Assembly: GCA_022577435.1 (NCBI GenBank)
Contig: JAKOON010000012.1
Span: 6,197,412 to 6,261,411, forward strand
Length of the DNA: 64,000 bases
Source: Embiotoca jacksoni
Taxonomy: Eukaryota > Chordata > Actinopteri > Embiotocidae
Direction: 5' to 3'
The first letter of the stretch is position 1; each line of letters starts with the position of its first letter. The notes under the pieces are model-generated. The model was not told the origin of the DNA. It saw only the letters and a program-made list of their open reading frames with translations, and ran no database searches. Below, piece after piece: positions 50,227-63,852 of this stretch. The translations under genes and the position numbers were made by a program.

Positions 50227-53200
50227 TCACTCATTAAACGGCGGGTACATAGGAATCTCAAAGTCATCGCTGTTGAAGTTGGCGGGCTGGTCCAGCATAG
50301 ACAACACATCCTACAACAGATATAAGGAACAAAAAGTAAGTGACACAGAACAGGAAAGTAAAACGAGTACTTGAAACAGAATGAGCTCCAATCACTCACA
50401 GGAAACATATCTTGCTGGTTGCCCTGAGCATGAGGATGCTGCTCTGCATTATTCTGCGCATGCTGCTGGCCCTGCCACTGGGGCCACACTGCTTCTGCTG
50501 CCCGAGACGGGAACTGTGCACCAGACTGAGAGCCATCTGCAACAAGAGTACAGAAGAGTGAGAGTGTGTACCAGTATAACTCAGACACAGAGACTCACCC
50601 ATGTATGCACACAACCTACCGTAACCGTTGGTGTTGAGGTTGGCACGAGCATTGATTTGTGGGTAGTTTGCACCGCTGGTGGGGGTGGGAGCAGCACCTG
50701 TAGGCATCTGGCCAAAAGTGTTGGAAGAGCCACCTCCGAATCCTCCCATGGGAGCAAACGGTGGCGACATGGTTTTTGCTGCCTGGGGAGCCACCTGCTG
50801 GTTAGAGTAGAAAGAGTAACTACTTATTCACTAATAGTTATGAAGGGTCAAATAAGTGATTAATAACTGGGATACACGCCTGTAAAACTACCATGTTTCA
50901 AGAATAACTAAACGCACCAACTAAAATGAGCAGAATTAGACCATGAATCTGTTGTACCAGCTTACCTGGTTATTAAACTGTGGTCTGGCTGCAGCTCCAG
51001 AACCAGGCCATCCTCCTGCTGGTCCTCCATGGAGGGGGCTGCTAGTGCTGGAGGGGGTAACTGACTGTCCATTCTGACGAGACATCTGAGCCAGCATCTG
51101 TCCCGCTGAGTGGGCAGGCTGGGCCATCTGTGGAGTCATACTGACCGGTCTGCGAAAAAGTGACGAGAGTGAGAGCTCTGTTTCCTGCCGGTCACATACT
51201 GGGACATAATAAAATTGTCCGATTCTATTATTCAATGTGGTAGAAGTCCATTAAAATAAACATTGAAACCTATTTCTACACACAAAGAACACTGTGAATT
51301 CAAGTTCAGCAGTAAATTTGAGCTAGCAGAACAAGGAGGTAAGCTACTTTAAACATACTGCACAGTTCATGCTTTTCACTTTCTGAATAAATCAAAATCT
51401 TTGCCAGGCAGCATCTGCTCCCGCTTAAAGCCTTTGTTCTCCTTTACCCTTTATGTGGACTACACGCAGTTCACAACTGAGGGAACTGGGAGTGTTCCCA
51501 TGGGCTGTTGTTGCACATTAGCCAATGTTACACAGAAACTGTGCCCTTGCCAGGTCTGATCTCTTCACACATGCAAACCGGTTGGATGGTTACATCACCC
51601 ACTGTCTTCTGATGGGCTAACTTCCAGGAGGACTACAGAGCAGCAGCACCCAGTGTTTGTGACCCCTCCCTCATCCTCTTGCCAGTGTGGAGGTACCGGA
51701 AAGAAACTGTACAACTACCAAGGTAATTTACCCTTCTTGACTGAAAATGGTGACTTCTCTACTCAATCGATACAAGTTTGAGTCTGAATCCAATTAGGAA
51801 TATAAGAGACGCCACGAACCTTTGCAGCAACAAAGATTAGAGCAGGATGTCTCACTCTGGGAAATATTAGGCTCATTACCTGCTTAGTGTGGGACATAAC
51901 GGTGGATTTAGCCTTTCATTTACAAGTCATGCAATTTATTCTAATCATGCCCCTGTTAAAAGGCATGTGTTAACATATCGAGAAAAATGTAATTTTGCTG
52001 TCACTAAATAACTAAGTTATAGTATTTCCCGGCAATGTCGGTTTTTGTTTTCATTGCGTGCTTTGATGCTGACATGATGAAAACATGATAAAGCATAATA
52101 GGTCCCCTTTGAGATCTGGCGTTCATGTAAACATATGCAAAGACTTCCTACCTGTATGTGTCAGTGGAACGACCAGCAGCGAAGTTGTTGGCTGGAGCGT
52201 AGATCTGAGTGGATGGAGTAGCGGTGGAGGGCATGCCCTTGGTCTGATCAGGCCCTTGGAAAAGGGAGGGGTAGAGCTCTGTCTTCTCAACGCTCTTGCT
52301 GAGGTCCGGCCCTGCAGCTGTCACTGGCTGCACTGGCATCTGTCGACCACCAAACGGTATCAGTCAGTCAGAAGTGTTTAAATGGTGAAGAATCAGGTCA
52401 AAGTGGAAGTTTCACTGCTTGGAATTAACAATTCCTTAAAGCTCTAGTTAACTTAATTTGAGGTAATTTACTGCTGTGACGTATATCACTGCGGTCATAG
52501 TGGGAGAGGACACGCCTCTCTCGCTACTCAATACACAAAATAAACCTAAATGTTGTGGCCAATAGAAAACCAGTAAAAAGCAACCAATCACATGACAATA
52601 TTGATTTACTGTATTTAATAGTGTATACACTTACTCGAGGCATTATGTGTGGAATACTTTTGTATATCATGTGGTCAGTGGCACATTTAACATGTTGATG
52701 GGTTTAATGAGCCCACAGGGAGAAACAGAGACGAGTTCCGAGAGATGATTTGACTCTGAAGGGGGGCAGCCCAACTGATATGAGGGACATAGTAGTCACA
52801 GTTTTGGGACTCTTTGGGACTTTCTTTTATATTATGCAAATTCATTTTTACACCAACAGTGGCCAAACTCTTGTGATTGTGTAATATCTTCTTTTTCTGA
52901 TTCAGAATCACGATTATTTGAGTTTTCAGTCACAAATTAAAGACTGAGATCAAATGAAGAACTTTTTTGTCATGAACCTGGATGAAAACACATCCAGTTT
53001 AATTTGGGCTGAAATACTTTCAATTTTAAAATCTCTCAAAATAACCAGGTATTACTATTGCACTCAATTCAATCTTGTTTCCTGGTGAGAAAACAATCAA
53101 CATCCTGCCATTGTTTCTGTAAGAAAGCCCTCTTTCACAGGAGCAAGGGACCCAAAACAAATCAGCGATAATCTGTAATCAAGCTGTACAAGTATGTTTA

Positions 53201-56042
53201 TGTGCCCACATATGTGGGACCTAACCTGTGAGAGGGTGATTGGTCCTGCTTCATACATGCCATCTCTTGTTCCACCTCCCTCCAGGTCAGCCTGCTGCTG
53301 CTGCTGCAACTGTCTGAAAAAGCAAACAAGAGCGAGGCAGAGTGTTGATTTGTAGTCTGCCTAAAATAGTCTTATTTCCATACCCATGCCTTCTGCTGTA
53401 GAGAGAGAAATCCCAAACACCTGCTGACAAAGTAGCACTCAACCCGCCACCAGTCACCATGGCAACATAAGCGAGGACAAAAGAAGAGGAGAAAAGTCTG
53501 TTAAAAAAATACTGCTACCATGCTACACCACCTATGTCAAAAGCTTATCTCTTTAAACTATATTGAATACTAACCATGAGGAGGAAACGATAAGACATGC
53601 TTCATCTTAGCACTGCTATTCCAACACTACAGAAATTAAGAATCACCCAGAGGCAGAAATGAAAAACAAAAAACAGAAGGACCGTAGGTTGCTAGAAACA
53701 GTAGTAGTCTCCCATGAAGAAGCAGCCCCTGTTCTCCCATGCAGGGGGAGGATAGTGAGGTCAGACCTAGTCTCACCTGGTGGCTATCTGCCCCGGGTTG
53801 GGCACTACAGGATGAGGGCCATTTGGGCTGCCCTGGCCCAGGGAAGGGGGCATCGAAGCCCCAGGAGAGGACATGGGAGTGAGGGAGTCCTGAATTGAGT
53901 TTCTACAGTCCCAAATCATTGACGGGTGCAGAGGAGAAGTGTGGGGAGAGAGTGATCAGTGTGTGATATATTAAAAAGGGGTTGTGGTAGGGGTGCAAGA
54001 GGAAATGGGGATTGAGGATAATTGGTAAGCATTCAGACAGAGGGGATGTTTCACAACAGTCACATTTCAAGCTATGGGCCGTTTTATTATGTGCTGTATT
54101 TCATTGTGTAATCATGTAGGACGCGTGACTCACTTGACATTGACATTGGTACAGATGATGTACTCAATCTCTTCTGAAAACGGGTTCTGGAAAGTGAAGG
54201 AGCTGGTTCTCATCCAGAGCCACTCCCTCGATTTGGAGCGGAACCGAAACATCACGGACAGAACCTGGCCCTTCAGCTTCAACACCTGAGGACACACACG
54301 TCCAACATGCCAAACAACCCCATTATCAATGAGCAGTAGGTTTACGTGCACACACACACACACAAAAAAGCATGAACTGGGAGGTATCCGGTTTCATGGG
54401 TAATTGTTGACGGTTAAAAACTGGTGGTGCAGACAGTCTCTGTAGTATGAGAGTGAGAACAGTTTTACCTTACAACATAAATATGTCTTCATTTTACAAT
54501 CAGGCAACTGTTCCACTGTTGAAACTGATGGTTTTAGACTTTTATGGTAAGTTTTGGTTTTAGTTTGACTTTAAAATATTTCAGTTTGAATACAAGGGCA
54601 CCACAGTTAGTTTTCTTTTCTCTCATTTTGCTACACTTTAGTTACAGCAATGCTTATCCCATTTCGGGCCTTTGTCATATGCACATACGAACATTTAAAT
54701 AGAAATATAGTTAGGCGTGATGATGACCAAAGAAAAGGGAAATTTCAAGGGAAATCTTTTCCACCCTACCCAGATTGAGTAAACCAGGTTTTTCATTTGC
54801 ATAACATTTAAGTAATATGAAATTCAGTAACTTAAAAGGGAAACTCCACCAATTTTACACATCAAAGTGGGTTTACATGTCTTGAGATTACTAGTGCACG
54901 TGCAAAAAATAATTTGCATAAAGCTTTTTTGGCTCCAGTTGATGCTATCTGATGTCATTATCTGACATATAAGTCTGAAAACAAAAAAGACTCGGTCAGG
55001 CCTCTGACTGGACTGTGTATGTGGCGCTAGAGGACTTGTATTTTGAAATGTAACGCAGGCACCAGGTTTCAACAAGAAAGAATAATGTGTGGACTAAAAT
55101 AACCAATGTCTGAGTTCTGATGCATCACCTCTGATTTCCTCTTTTCAAACTGTCCGTTATACGTGTGTGATGTTAAATCGGGGGAACACTTTTAAGCATG
55201 TGCAAACACACAAATGCAGCGGTACAATCACAAGAGATTAATAGAAACAAAAACACATTTTCTAAAGCACATATTCAGAGTCCACCTGCTGGAAGCTGTC
55301 TCTCAGTAAGCCCTGGTCTTCAGGGTGGGAGAGCTCTAGAATATTCTTCCCCAACAACTCCTGCAACACACAGCAGATAACAGAGTCTCCATCATTCACA
55401 ATAACTTGTGGCACAAAGGGACATTAGCGGACACCTTGACCGTCTTTGTTTACCTGAGGCTGATAACCAACAGCGGCCATGCAGCGGTGGTCTACAAAGG
55501 TGAACATGCCCTGGCAGTTATGGCGGGAGATAAACTCCACTGGAACACTGATATTGTTGATGTCTGTGTCACCAGGGCAACAAGTAACCTGGAGAAAAAG
55601 TAAAGGGCAAGGACAAATTTAAATGAAATGTTCTGTGGAGGACACATGCAAGCTACAACAATCATGTTTAACAGGACCTAACAACCTACAAACTTTAAAA
55701 GCCACCATGTGGATGAATACGATTTATTTCAATATATATTACATGTCGCACAAGAATAAAAAATAAATCTGAATGGTTTTCTAGAAGTTATGAATCATAT
55801 CAGTGTATTACAATGATTTCAACACCGACTGTAACAGTGTAAGTCAGATAAGACTCTGTACTGGGACCATAATATACTGCCTTTCCTACGTAACACATGC
55901 TTCTTCCACCGTCCGTAATGGTGACTTTATTCTTGGACTGTTGATTCAAGTGTCAAAGATCACTATTTTTTGTTTGTTAAGAAATTGCAGGCAATTTGTT
56001 TACATTTCCACAACCGAAGAGCATTTTAGTCCATTTTATCAG

Positions 56043-56108
<66 letters not shown>

Positions 56109-59100
56109 AGACACACACAGACACACACAGACACACACACGACCTCCCTCATACCTGTAATCTCCCAATGGCAACTAGACAGTAGCGACTCCCCTGATTG
56201 TTTTCTGCTTCGTCATCTGTTAATGACACTCCTGAAACAAAAAAAAACAAAAATTTGATAATGTGAGAAAGAAAGTGTAAGTGAAGAAAAGTCCAATAGT
56301 TCAGAGCAAATTTCGAACAGTAGTTTTGCTTGAAATGCCCATCTCTAATTAATAGTTTTACCTGCAGGGGGCCAGGACTTGATGTAGCCTGTACAGTGGA
56401 CCACTACATACTGAGGCTCTCCTTCCTTGGCTGTACCCAAACCATTCCTGAAGTGAAGGAAGACATTGTAAAATACAATAAAATCATTCAGTCGCTTTAC
56501 GGTGCCTGTAATAAAATTGCTGACATTTCCACTGAGCTACATACAGTGTTTCCAAAACCAATTTTAAAATGTGTAGCTAAACTGTTCAGCTTTGCTCACC
56601 TGTTTCTATTCCTTAGAAAGTTCAGTCTATTCATCGACATTGGTTCCACCGGACACGTGCCACACCTGAAAAATAGACCACCACATGAGCAACGTATGTA
56701 TCCTGGCAGGCATATTAATATAATTCATAAATGGGATGAGTCACACCTCATTCTGCAGATGAATGAGCGGCGGGCTCCCATACTCATTCTGGCTGACGAT
56801 TGCTGACTCTCCTTCTTCACCGTTCCAGTCTTCAAGTCCAGCATCCTCCCTTCAAAGGCAAACAGGACACTGAATTTGAGTGCACACGTGACATTTCTTT
56901 CTCATTTCAAAAGGAGACGTTCCTTCTCCCTTATGATTGTGGCAACTCTGCGTGTTGTGTGTGCTTTGTACCCGTGTTGTTATTCTCTGCAGTGGAGAGC
57001 TGCTCCCTGAGCTTTTCTGTGTCGTCTGGGTGGAGCTGATCGTACAGGGAGGAGCCGAGCCATTCAGGCTGTGACTGGTTGAGGACGGGTGTCAGGGAGT
57101 CAGAGACATAAACGATGCGGCCAGTCTCACACGACACCACAAACAAGAAGCCATCGGCTGCCTCAAGGATGAGGTGCTTCAGCTCCTATGGACAGACAGC
57201 ATCAAAGAACAAACTGTAAGGGTGAGAGATCTCACGTGAAACATGAATCGAAAGTCTTTACACATGTAAAAATTACAGCTCCTTCTTGCGATTCCTGAAC
57301 TTTGGTCACTGCTACCTACACTGTTGACCTGGGGAGGGTGTATACAGACATGTGCTACTATCAATCCGATTTGACATTACAAATTCAGATTACACCAATT
57401 TGCTGCAAAAAGAGCCAGTAAAAATAGCAGCTGACCTTTAGCCACATCCTGCGAAAGTTTTAAAGGTGATAGTTTCCCTCCTCCTTTAGTCTGTTTCTAT
57501 AGTCGTAGTGTGAACTACACTGACTGTAAGATCTGATGTAAGAGGTTGACTCTGTTGACTTCTACACAAGCAGTACTGCCTTGTCCGAAATCGTTGCTGA
57601 CCCTGAACCTGTCGCCAGTAAAGCTCTAAGTCGTTCCTGCTCTAGTGTGGTGTGAACTCAGTGTAAGTAAGTGGCTGCAAAGATTTCACATCTGACCTTT
57701 TGCTTTATTTCTACAATTTTCTCTGTTACTCACCTGGTCAGTAAGAAATGAAGGTTTGTACGACCCATCTGCATTGGTGTTGCCACTTCCTCTCAGAGAC
57801 TTCATATGAGACACTGCCATTCGTAGGATAGTTAGTTTGTCTGGTTTCCGCGCTAATGCGCTGCAAGTGGGCACCATGTCTGACAATTCTGTGATGTAGG
57901 CGGTCATCTTGTTCCGCCTCCGCCTCTCAATCTCACTGTGGTTCTCCCTGGAGTGAGGTAACGAGGGAGGCATGGGTGGAGAGGAGGGATTGAGATGGGG
58001 GAAACAGATGGGCAGGTGGACAACATGGAGTAGAGTTTAGAGTTAATGTTGCAATGTAAGTATGCCATTCAGGAAGAAGGGGTGGGAATGAGAGAAGGTG
58101 AGAGAAGTAAAGGACGCATAAAACAATAATGTGTCGCCAATGATCTATAAAAATGAGAGTGACAAAGCAAGAGAGTCTGGTCTTTCAAGGCCAGTTTGTG
58201 TGACAAAAGAGAGTAAGTGCAGAAAGAGAAAGACCCTTCAGTTATCCTGAGAGGGAGGGGGGAGACAAAAGAGACAGAGAGGACAGTTGCTCAAGAGGAA
58301 GGGATTATCGGAGTGAAAGAAGTCCCTGACACACACACACACACACAACGTTCCAGTTAGTGACACATAACAAAGTTGACGAGAGACAACCAGCTGCCTT
58401 GGGAAAAGAAGCATAACATTCTGACAGGCAACAACACAGACACAGACATACTGGACTTAAATATACTGGTAATATTGTGTTGTCAAAATGACAATGTACT
58501 GGGATCCCAGCAGGACAGGATAGAATTTGATCAGTGCATTCAATATCGATGTGGATACAAGCAGGAGAGGGAGCCTTCCACAGTGGTACAGGCCCTACCT
58601 GGCTAGTTTTTCCTTATCTGCAAAACTGTGATCTTCATCCAAAAACCTGGGGATGAAACCAACCCGCTAAAACACAGGCCCATAAATCACTACCAAAATA
58701 AAGAAAAACAAACAACCCTGAAAAGAGGGAGAACAGCATGGTGGTAACCATTGCGTCAATATTATTGCTTCCCTATACTCCCTCGGCACACATCCATTTC
58801 TCCAAATATATCCTCCTACCTGGCAAAGCGCTCTTTGTCATTGTTGGAGCCTGCCGTGTCATCGTCACACCTGAGGAATAATAATAATAATTAAAAAAAA
58901 GGACTGCTTGTTATCTCAGCAGCCCTGACAATTCAAACATTTTATATTGCACCTCTTCTTGCTTTATGCTACAACAAACTGGGACAAATGTACCTGAACA
59001 ACTTGTTCCCTTCATCATCATCATCATCATCATCAAAGTCTAGCCTGCAACATGAAGAAAAGACACACGAAAAGCAGCTTTACTCAATTATTCCCACAAG

Positions 59101-59658
59101 AATTTAAACCACAACTATTAAAAACTAAAGTAAACCAGTCAGCAAATATACATAACACGATACCGACACATCAGCATAAGATTTACACACACACACACAC
59201 ACACTTACGCAGCTCGTCTTTTGTTGGTCCCTTTTGGTACAACAGCCCCGACACCGGCTTGGGTCCCACTTGCCCCCATACCCAGATCTGGGTCTTGTAC
59301 CTCTATTAAACAACACAGAGCAACGGAGATGACAGGTGATTTCCTATTGCGACAGGAGCACTGAAAAAGAAACCAAACCACTCGCCGGAGCCTTTTGCTC
59401 AGAGGCCAAATAAATATAAACACACAGTGTTGAGTGTTTATGGTTAAAACCTGTGAAATAAACAACAAAAAAAACAACAAGATGAACTCCACAAATACTC
59501 TTTATTCGTGTTGGCGGTCAGCTGAGACGCTGAGCTACAGCTGCGGGTAGCAATCCGGCAACGAACCTCGTGAGCTTAAACTACGTAAAAACAAAACGTG
59601 AGTACAGAGTTGGCAGTCAGCTGACTTTGTTTTGGTTTCTGAACGTATTCAGTCGGAC

Positions 59659-59690
<32 letters not shown>

Positions 59691-59978
59691 CACAAGAGCG
59701 CTGCTTTTAATCGTTAGCTCGGCTCTCGCGTCGTCACCGAGCGCTACCTATAGCATGTCAGCGGGCTAACCACTTATGCAATAACCAACTATCCCCGGCT
59801 GTGGCGTTAGCTGTGATGCTAAGCTAACTTAGCTGGAGCTGTCACGCTCTTTATGAAAGTGTTTTAAGCTTTTAAGCTGTAAAACGCTCTCAACAGACAC
59901 TACGAGGGTAACTCGGTCGATGTGGCTTTTTTGTTGTTGTTTTTTTTTCTTCGCCTTACCTGGATTTGAAGAGGACAT
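50227..59978 (-). CDS. arnt: Aryl hydrocarbon receptor nuclear translocator (bHLH-PAS)
   Basis: ARNT (HIF-1 beta) is the shared nuclear partner of AhR, HIF-alpha and SIM proteins. Exons in order: 59960-59978, 59209-59302, 58994-59044, 58820-58870, 58599-58646, 57734-57947, 56972-57185, 56747-56849, 56600-56665, 56362-56447, 56155-56231, 55454-55588, 55286-55360, 54134-54285, 53777-53902, 53226-53313, 52152-52339, 50966-51149, 50620-50794, 50400-50536, 50227-50310. All phases agree and sum to 788 aa (human 789). Domains: KRRAALDFD nuclear-signal region with an Asp run, bHLH (about 88-145, ENHSEIERRRRNKMTAYITE), PAS-A (160-335, DGFLFVVSCETGRIVYVSDS), PAS-B (346-455, FTFVDHRCMAAVGYQPQELL) with PAC, then a Gln/Pro/Ser-rich activation region with WPQWQGQQ and the end DDFEIPMYPPFNE. 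The 48-nt exon 58599-58646 matches the cassette exon known to be alternatively spliced in vertebrate ARNT. Confidence 0.97.
56045..56140. repeat. (CA)n microsatellite in arnt intron
   Basis: About 29 CA units then CAGACA variants, ending 15 bases below the arnt exon at 56155-56231, so it sits right at that exon's donor side. Confidence 0.97.
59656..59688. repeat. Poly-A run in arnt intron 1
   Basis: About 28 consecutive A bases; a second A run lies at 60020-60039 in the 5'UTR/flank region. Confidence 0.9.
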
Positions 59979-60301
59979 GTCCGTGTGGAATAACATAAAC
60001 AAATAACTTCGGCTGTGCAAAAAAAAAAAAAAAAAAAAAGAAATCCTCACCTCCTCCCCCTCCTCCCCCACCGCCCCTCCTCCTTGCTAGCTACCTAGCA
60101 AGTGCCGATTTCTTCACGCACGCGTGCCAATACAGGGCGGAAAACCATGACTAATATTACCTCAGAGCGACCCGACTATTTAACACACACACTAAAATGA
60201 AGGATTGTCTCTTTCGGGGCTTGTTTGAACCCCCCTCTGTGTGTTTAAGATGGCGTTTGGGGCTATAGCACAGCACAAGCGCTGTTCTTCCCCCTCCTCC
60301 T

Positions 60302-60344
60302 ATTGGACAACACGCAGATAGATACAAATGACGTCACATATTGG
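60302..60344 (-). promoter_or_regulatory. Candidate arnt promoter: CRE flanked by two inverted CCAAT boxes
   Basis: ATTGG (CCAAT on the minus strand) occurs at 60302-60306 and 60340-60344, flanking a full palindromic TGACGTCA at 60329-60336. The cluster is about 325-370 bases upstream of the arnt ATG and near GC-rich, CpG-containing sequence, which fits a TATA-less promoter. No start site can be fixed by eye. Confidence 0.45.
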
Positions 60345-60579
60345 GAAATCCACGCTTCTCTCCGCCTCGCTGGCAGCTGAGCGACCATTGACAGTAAATA
60401 AAAGGACCGGCAGGTCTGCACAGTTTAAGATGCCGGTTGAATTTTTTTTTTTCCGCTGAGTTTATGCTTGCATTTTTGCTTGTGGAAATGAATGTTTTCA
60501 AAGTTAATGCCTGTTTTCCTATTTTTTTTTATTAGTGTTTAAGGCAGATATTTAGATTAAAAAGTAGACATTTTGAGCA

Positions 60580-60610
<31 letters not shown>

Positions 60611-63600
60611 CACCTTTTTTTTTTTTTTTTTTACATCATATTGCATGCTCATTGTGCAACAGTAGGTGGTTGAGTGTGAGAGTTTTTTGATCTAGTTTGT
60701 AGCTCTTTTTTTCTCCTTTACATTTCACAATTTTAGATCCTGGTGAATTATTGAAAATACAGCCTGTCAGGACACTTAGTCCAGACTTTTCCTGAGCTAG
60801 CTTTTGTGGCTAAGTGCGTTTTGTGTATGTGAAGAAACTTCACTCCTGCATCTGGAGGAAAAAATGCAGTAGTATGCAACACTCTTGTTACACAGGCGGA
60901 TTATGTTCCAGGTGTTGTGAAGTAATGATGCCAAACAAGCTGAACTTAAATTCATTTTATACAGTTCATCTTACAATATCACTCTTCCAACACATGACAC
61001 AAGTTATATATCTTACCTTTTTTTTAATTTAGATTTTAAACTTCTATACTTTCTTAAATTACTATTCTAGCCCAGTTTTCATAATGTAGTTACAGTAGCA
61101 AAAGAAGTTCAAGTGAAGTAATATGACCGCACAATAAAAACACGTCACTGCATGTAAAATCTTTAAAATTAGTAAAACAGTTTCATGTCCATAACCAGGC
61201 ATATATACTCAAAGATTCAAAATAAATGAAAAAATGAAATCAATTCAAATAAAAGCAAAATGTTATATCATAAGATGAGTAATATTGATAATTTTTTTGT
61301 GCAACTCACTGAGTCAGCAACATTTAATCTGTTGCACTGCTTCACATTTGATTGGCTGATTATGTTTTAGTGGAGAATATTAATTTACTGTCAATTGGTG
61401 AAATCCAGTAAATAGTGCAACATTTCCTGTTGAAATGTAGCAGAGTAAAAGTAGGAAACAGCATTTCGGTAAGTGACGTACCGAGTTACTCAACACTGCT
61501 TTAAGAAAGGAGCATAAGTAGGTTCAGAGGAACATATTATCAAAAGTGAAAGTACCCATCAGACAGTAACATGAGCTCTGTGATATTTTTTTAATATTTA
61601 ATTGATAAACTATTATAGCTGTGTAAGCATGTTAATGAAGCCAATTATACCTACATTATACACTGAATTGTCATTTAATCTATGACAGTGCTCTGATAAT
61701 TGCAGTTTGACAAAAAGGACAATATTTACCACTAAAACATAGTGGAGTAGTACAAAATGATACACAGTAGTTTAGTAAAGCTAGTTTTCTAACACTATCT
61801 TGGAAAAAGATACGTTCAAAATTAAGAGGTCATTTGAGCATGACTTATTTCCTGATAAAGGGAAACGTTCATGCGATAACTGTAAAAATATGACCGTAAA
61901 AATTAATGTCAGTAAGAGTTTCAAGGTACAAAATCATGTTTAGTGGTCTAATAAAATAAAAAATAAAATTATTCTTAATGTTTGTTGTGTGTGGTCTTTT
62001 TTTCAAACATGACAAGTACACAAATAACAACAACTTCAAAGTGCTTTCATTGTGATTCATGATTTCTGCTTTTATCATTAATAACAATACTTAGACATCA
62101 TTAAACAAAAAATACAAAATAAAAAAAATAACACTGTAATTAGGACACAGCTGTTTCTTCTGTATCACTGGGGAAGAGAGGTTGCTGGTTGGTCGGGGTT
62201 AGTAAAAAAAAAAAAGAAAAAAAGATTGTGGTTGTGGAATGAGGGGGAGTTTGAAAGGAAGTTCATTTATGAAAAAGAGAAGTGTGATGAACGAAACAGC
62301 ACCAGTGAGGCAGCATGTTCTAGTCTTGCAGTTGGAGATCTATGGTGTGAGGTGGAAACAGGAGAGAAGAGGAGAGGAAATGAAGACAGGAGAGCTTTCC
62401 ATACATTACAGATAAGGCACTTGACATACAAAAGCATTAAAGCATGACATCAAATATGAAACACTCATTTCATCATTACACGGAAACAATGAATTGATTT
62501 CTCTCATAAAAAAACATTAAAGGACATACGTGTAAACTCATTTCATACACAGACTCATACCTAAAATCCATACTTTAGATCAACACTTCAAATTATCACC
62601 CAGGTTCACGAATATAACCCGGGCTGTTCGGCAGTGAACTAAAGAAATCTTGAAATTGTGAAACCGTCCTGATCCATTCTACTTTGTCAAATTCCTGCAT
62701 TTGGACAGAGCACCCCACCGTTGAGTCATCACTTTTCAGTGGGCGGCATCATCAGTGTGGTCAAACTGCTCGAGCTGAACCCCACATAAAAAAAAACCAC
62801 ATTCAGCTCCATCAAAACTCCAAAGAATTTGTGATTTCTCTATCAAGAGTTTACTTGCTGTTTGAACAGCAAAGAATCGAGGGACATCTCTTTTCCGGAA
62901 GCAAGACATGTACAAATTGAGCTCTGCTGGATTCAAATTGAACATAAATTTAAACAATTTCTTGCTGTTTACAAAACGGAAATCAGAATACTTTTTTATT
63001 ACATTTTCTGAGCAGAGGCACCAAGTTCCTACTGCAAGTTATTACTCAATATTTAAGAGACACTACGTTTGTGCAAAGACATTGCAATAGCTGAACAGTT
63101 ACGTAGTTGCATAGACAGAAAACTAGGGAAATAAATGCCCTATAGTCTCACCCTCATAATACATACTTTCACTTTGTTTTGTTCCTTTAGTAAAAAACAA
63201 AAAAACAGAATAAAGCAACACAATTTTAAAGCAGAAAGCTTTAAAATGGCTTTTTGACAGCCATTAGCTGGCTCTAAGGCACACAGTTAGAACATGATAG
63301 CTAAAGTAGAAGCAGCATAACCTCTGTCTTCTCCACACGTGGCTCCTCTCCATTTTCTCCCCCGTCTCCGTGAAAGTTTTGGGACTAACATCAAGCAAAA
63401 GGCAGTGATACATTTTTCACTGATGACAAAGCAAGAAAGCGATGCCACCTTATGTAGTGTTTATCATCTGCTGGATCTCTGTGCCCTCTAAAAGTACGAA
63501 TGAATGCGTGTTCTTGTGTAAAAGTAACAGTGTTGAATTTCCTAAGATACCTGCTGTTCCTGGTTTTAGGGAATCGCTCACCCCTCCCTTATCCACATCC

Positions 63601-63696
63601 TTTCTTCTTTCTCTCTCCTGTCATCTCTCGCTCCGGCTCCCCCGCTGAGGGATACGAGTCCTTTTTGCTTTCTCTCATCCTGACACTTGTTTGTTT
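60345..63696. other. Interval between arnt promoter and cers2 last exon
   Basis: A/T-rich DNA with several A and T homopolymers (for example 60587-60610 and 60616-60632). The right part is presumably cers2 3'UTR; a minus-strand AATAAA at 62995-63000 is a candidate end about 700 bases past the stop. No coding segment recognised. Confidence 0.5.
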
Positions 63697-63852
63697 TCAC
63701 TCTGTCTTGCTGTGGTTGTTGTTGTGGACTGTGTGACCGTTCTGCACTGGTCCATTTTTCTTCATGTACTTTTTATCACATGACTCCGCTTCCTCCTCCT
63801 CTTCAGATTCATCCGTCTCATCTTTGTCGCTTCTTTCATCATCTACCTTTTC
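63697..63852 (-). CDS. cers2: Ceramide synthase 2, last coding exon (partial gene)
   Basis: CERS2 is an ER membrane enzyme that N-acylates sphingoid bases with very-long-chain acyl-CoA. Only its cytosolic C-terminal tail is here: 51 codons plus TGA, opening after a TTTTTTCAG acceptor. The tail reads VDDERSDKDETDESEEEEEA, an acidic phospho-acceptor region like human VEDERSDREETESSEGEE, and ends NGHTVHNNNHSKTE, which parallels human NGHPILNNNHRKND. The TLC domain and the rest of the gene are beyond the right edge. CERS2 also neighbours SETDB1/ARNT in human, which supports the call. Confidence 0.88.
   Translation of the reverse strand, partial: EKVDDERSDKDETDESEEEEEAESCDKKYMKKNGPVQNGHTVHNNNHSKTE

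Noticed and set aside
63442..63736. Plus-strand frames of 68-78 codons
   Set aside because: Antisense to the cers2 3'UTR and last exon, with no recognisable product.
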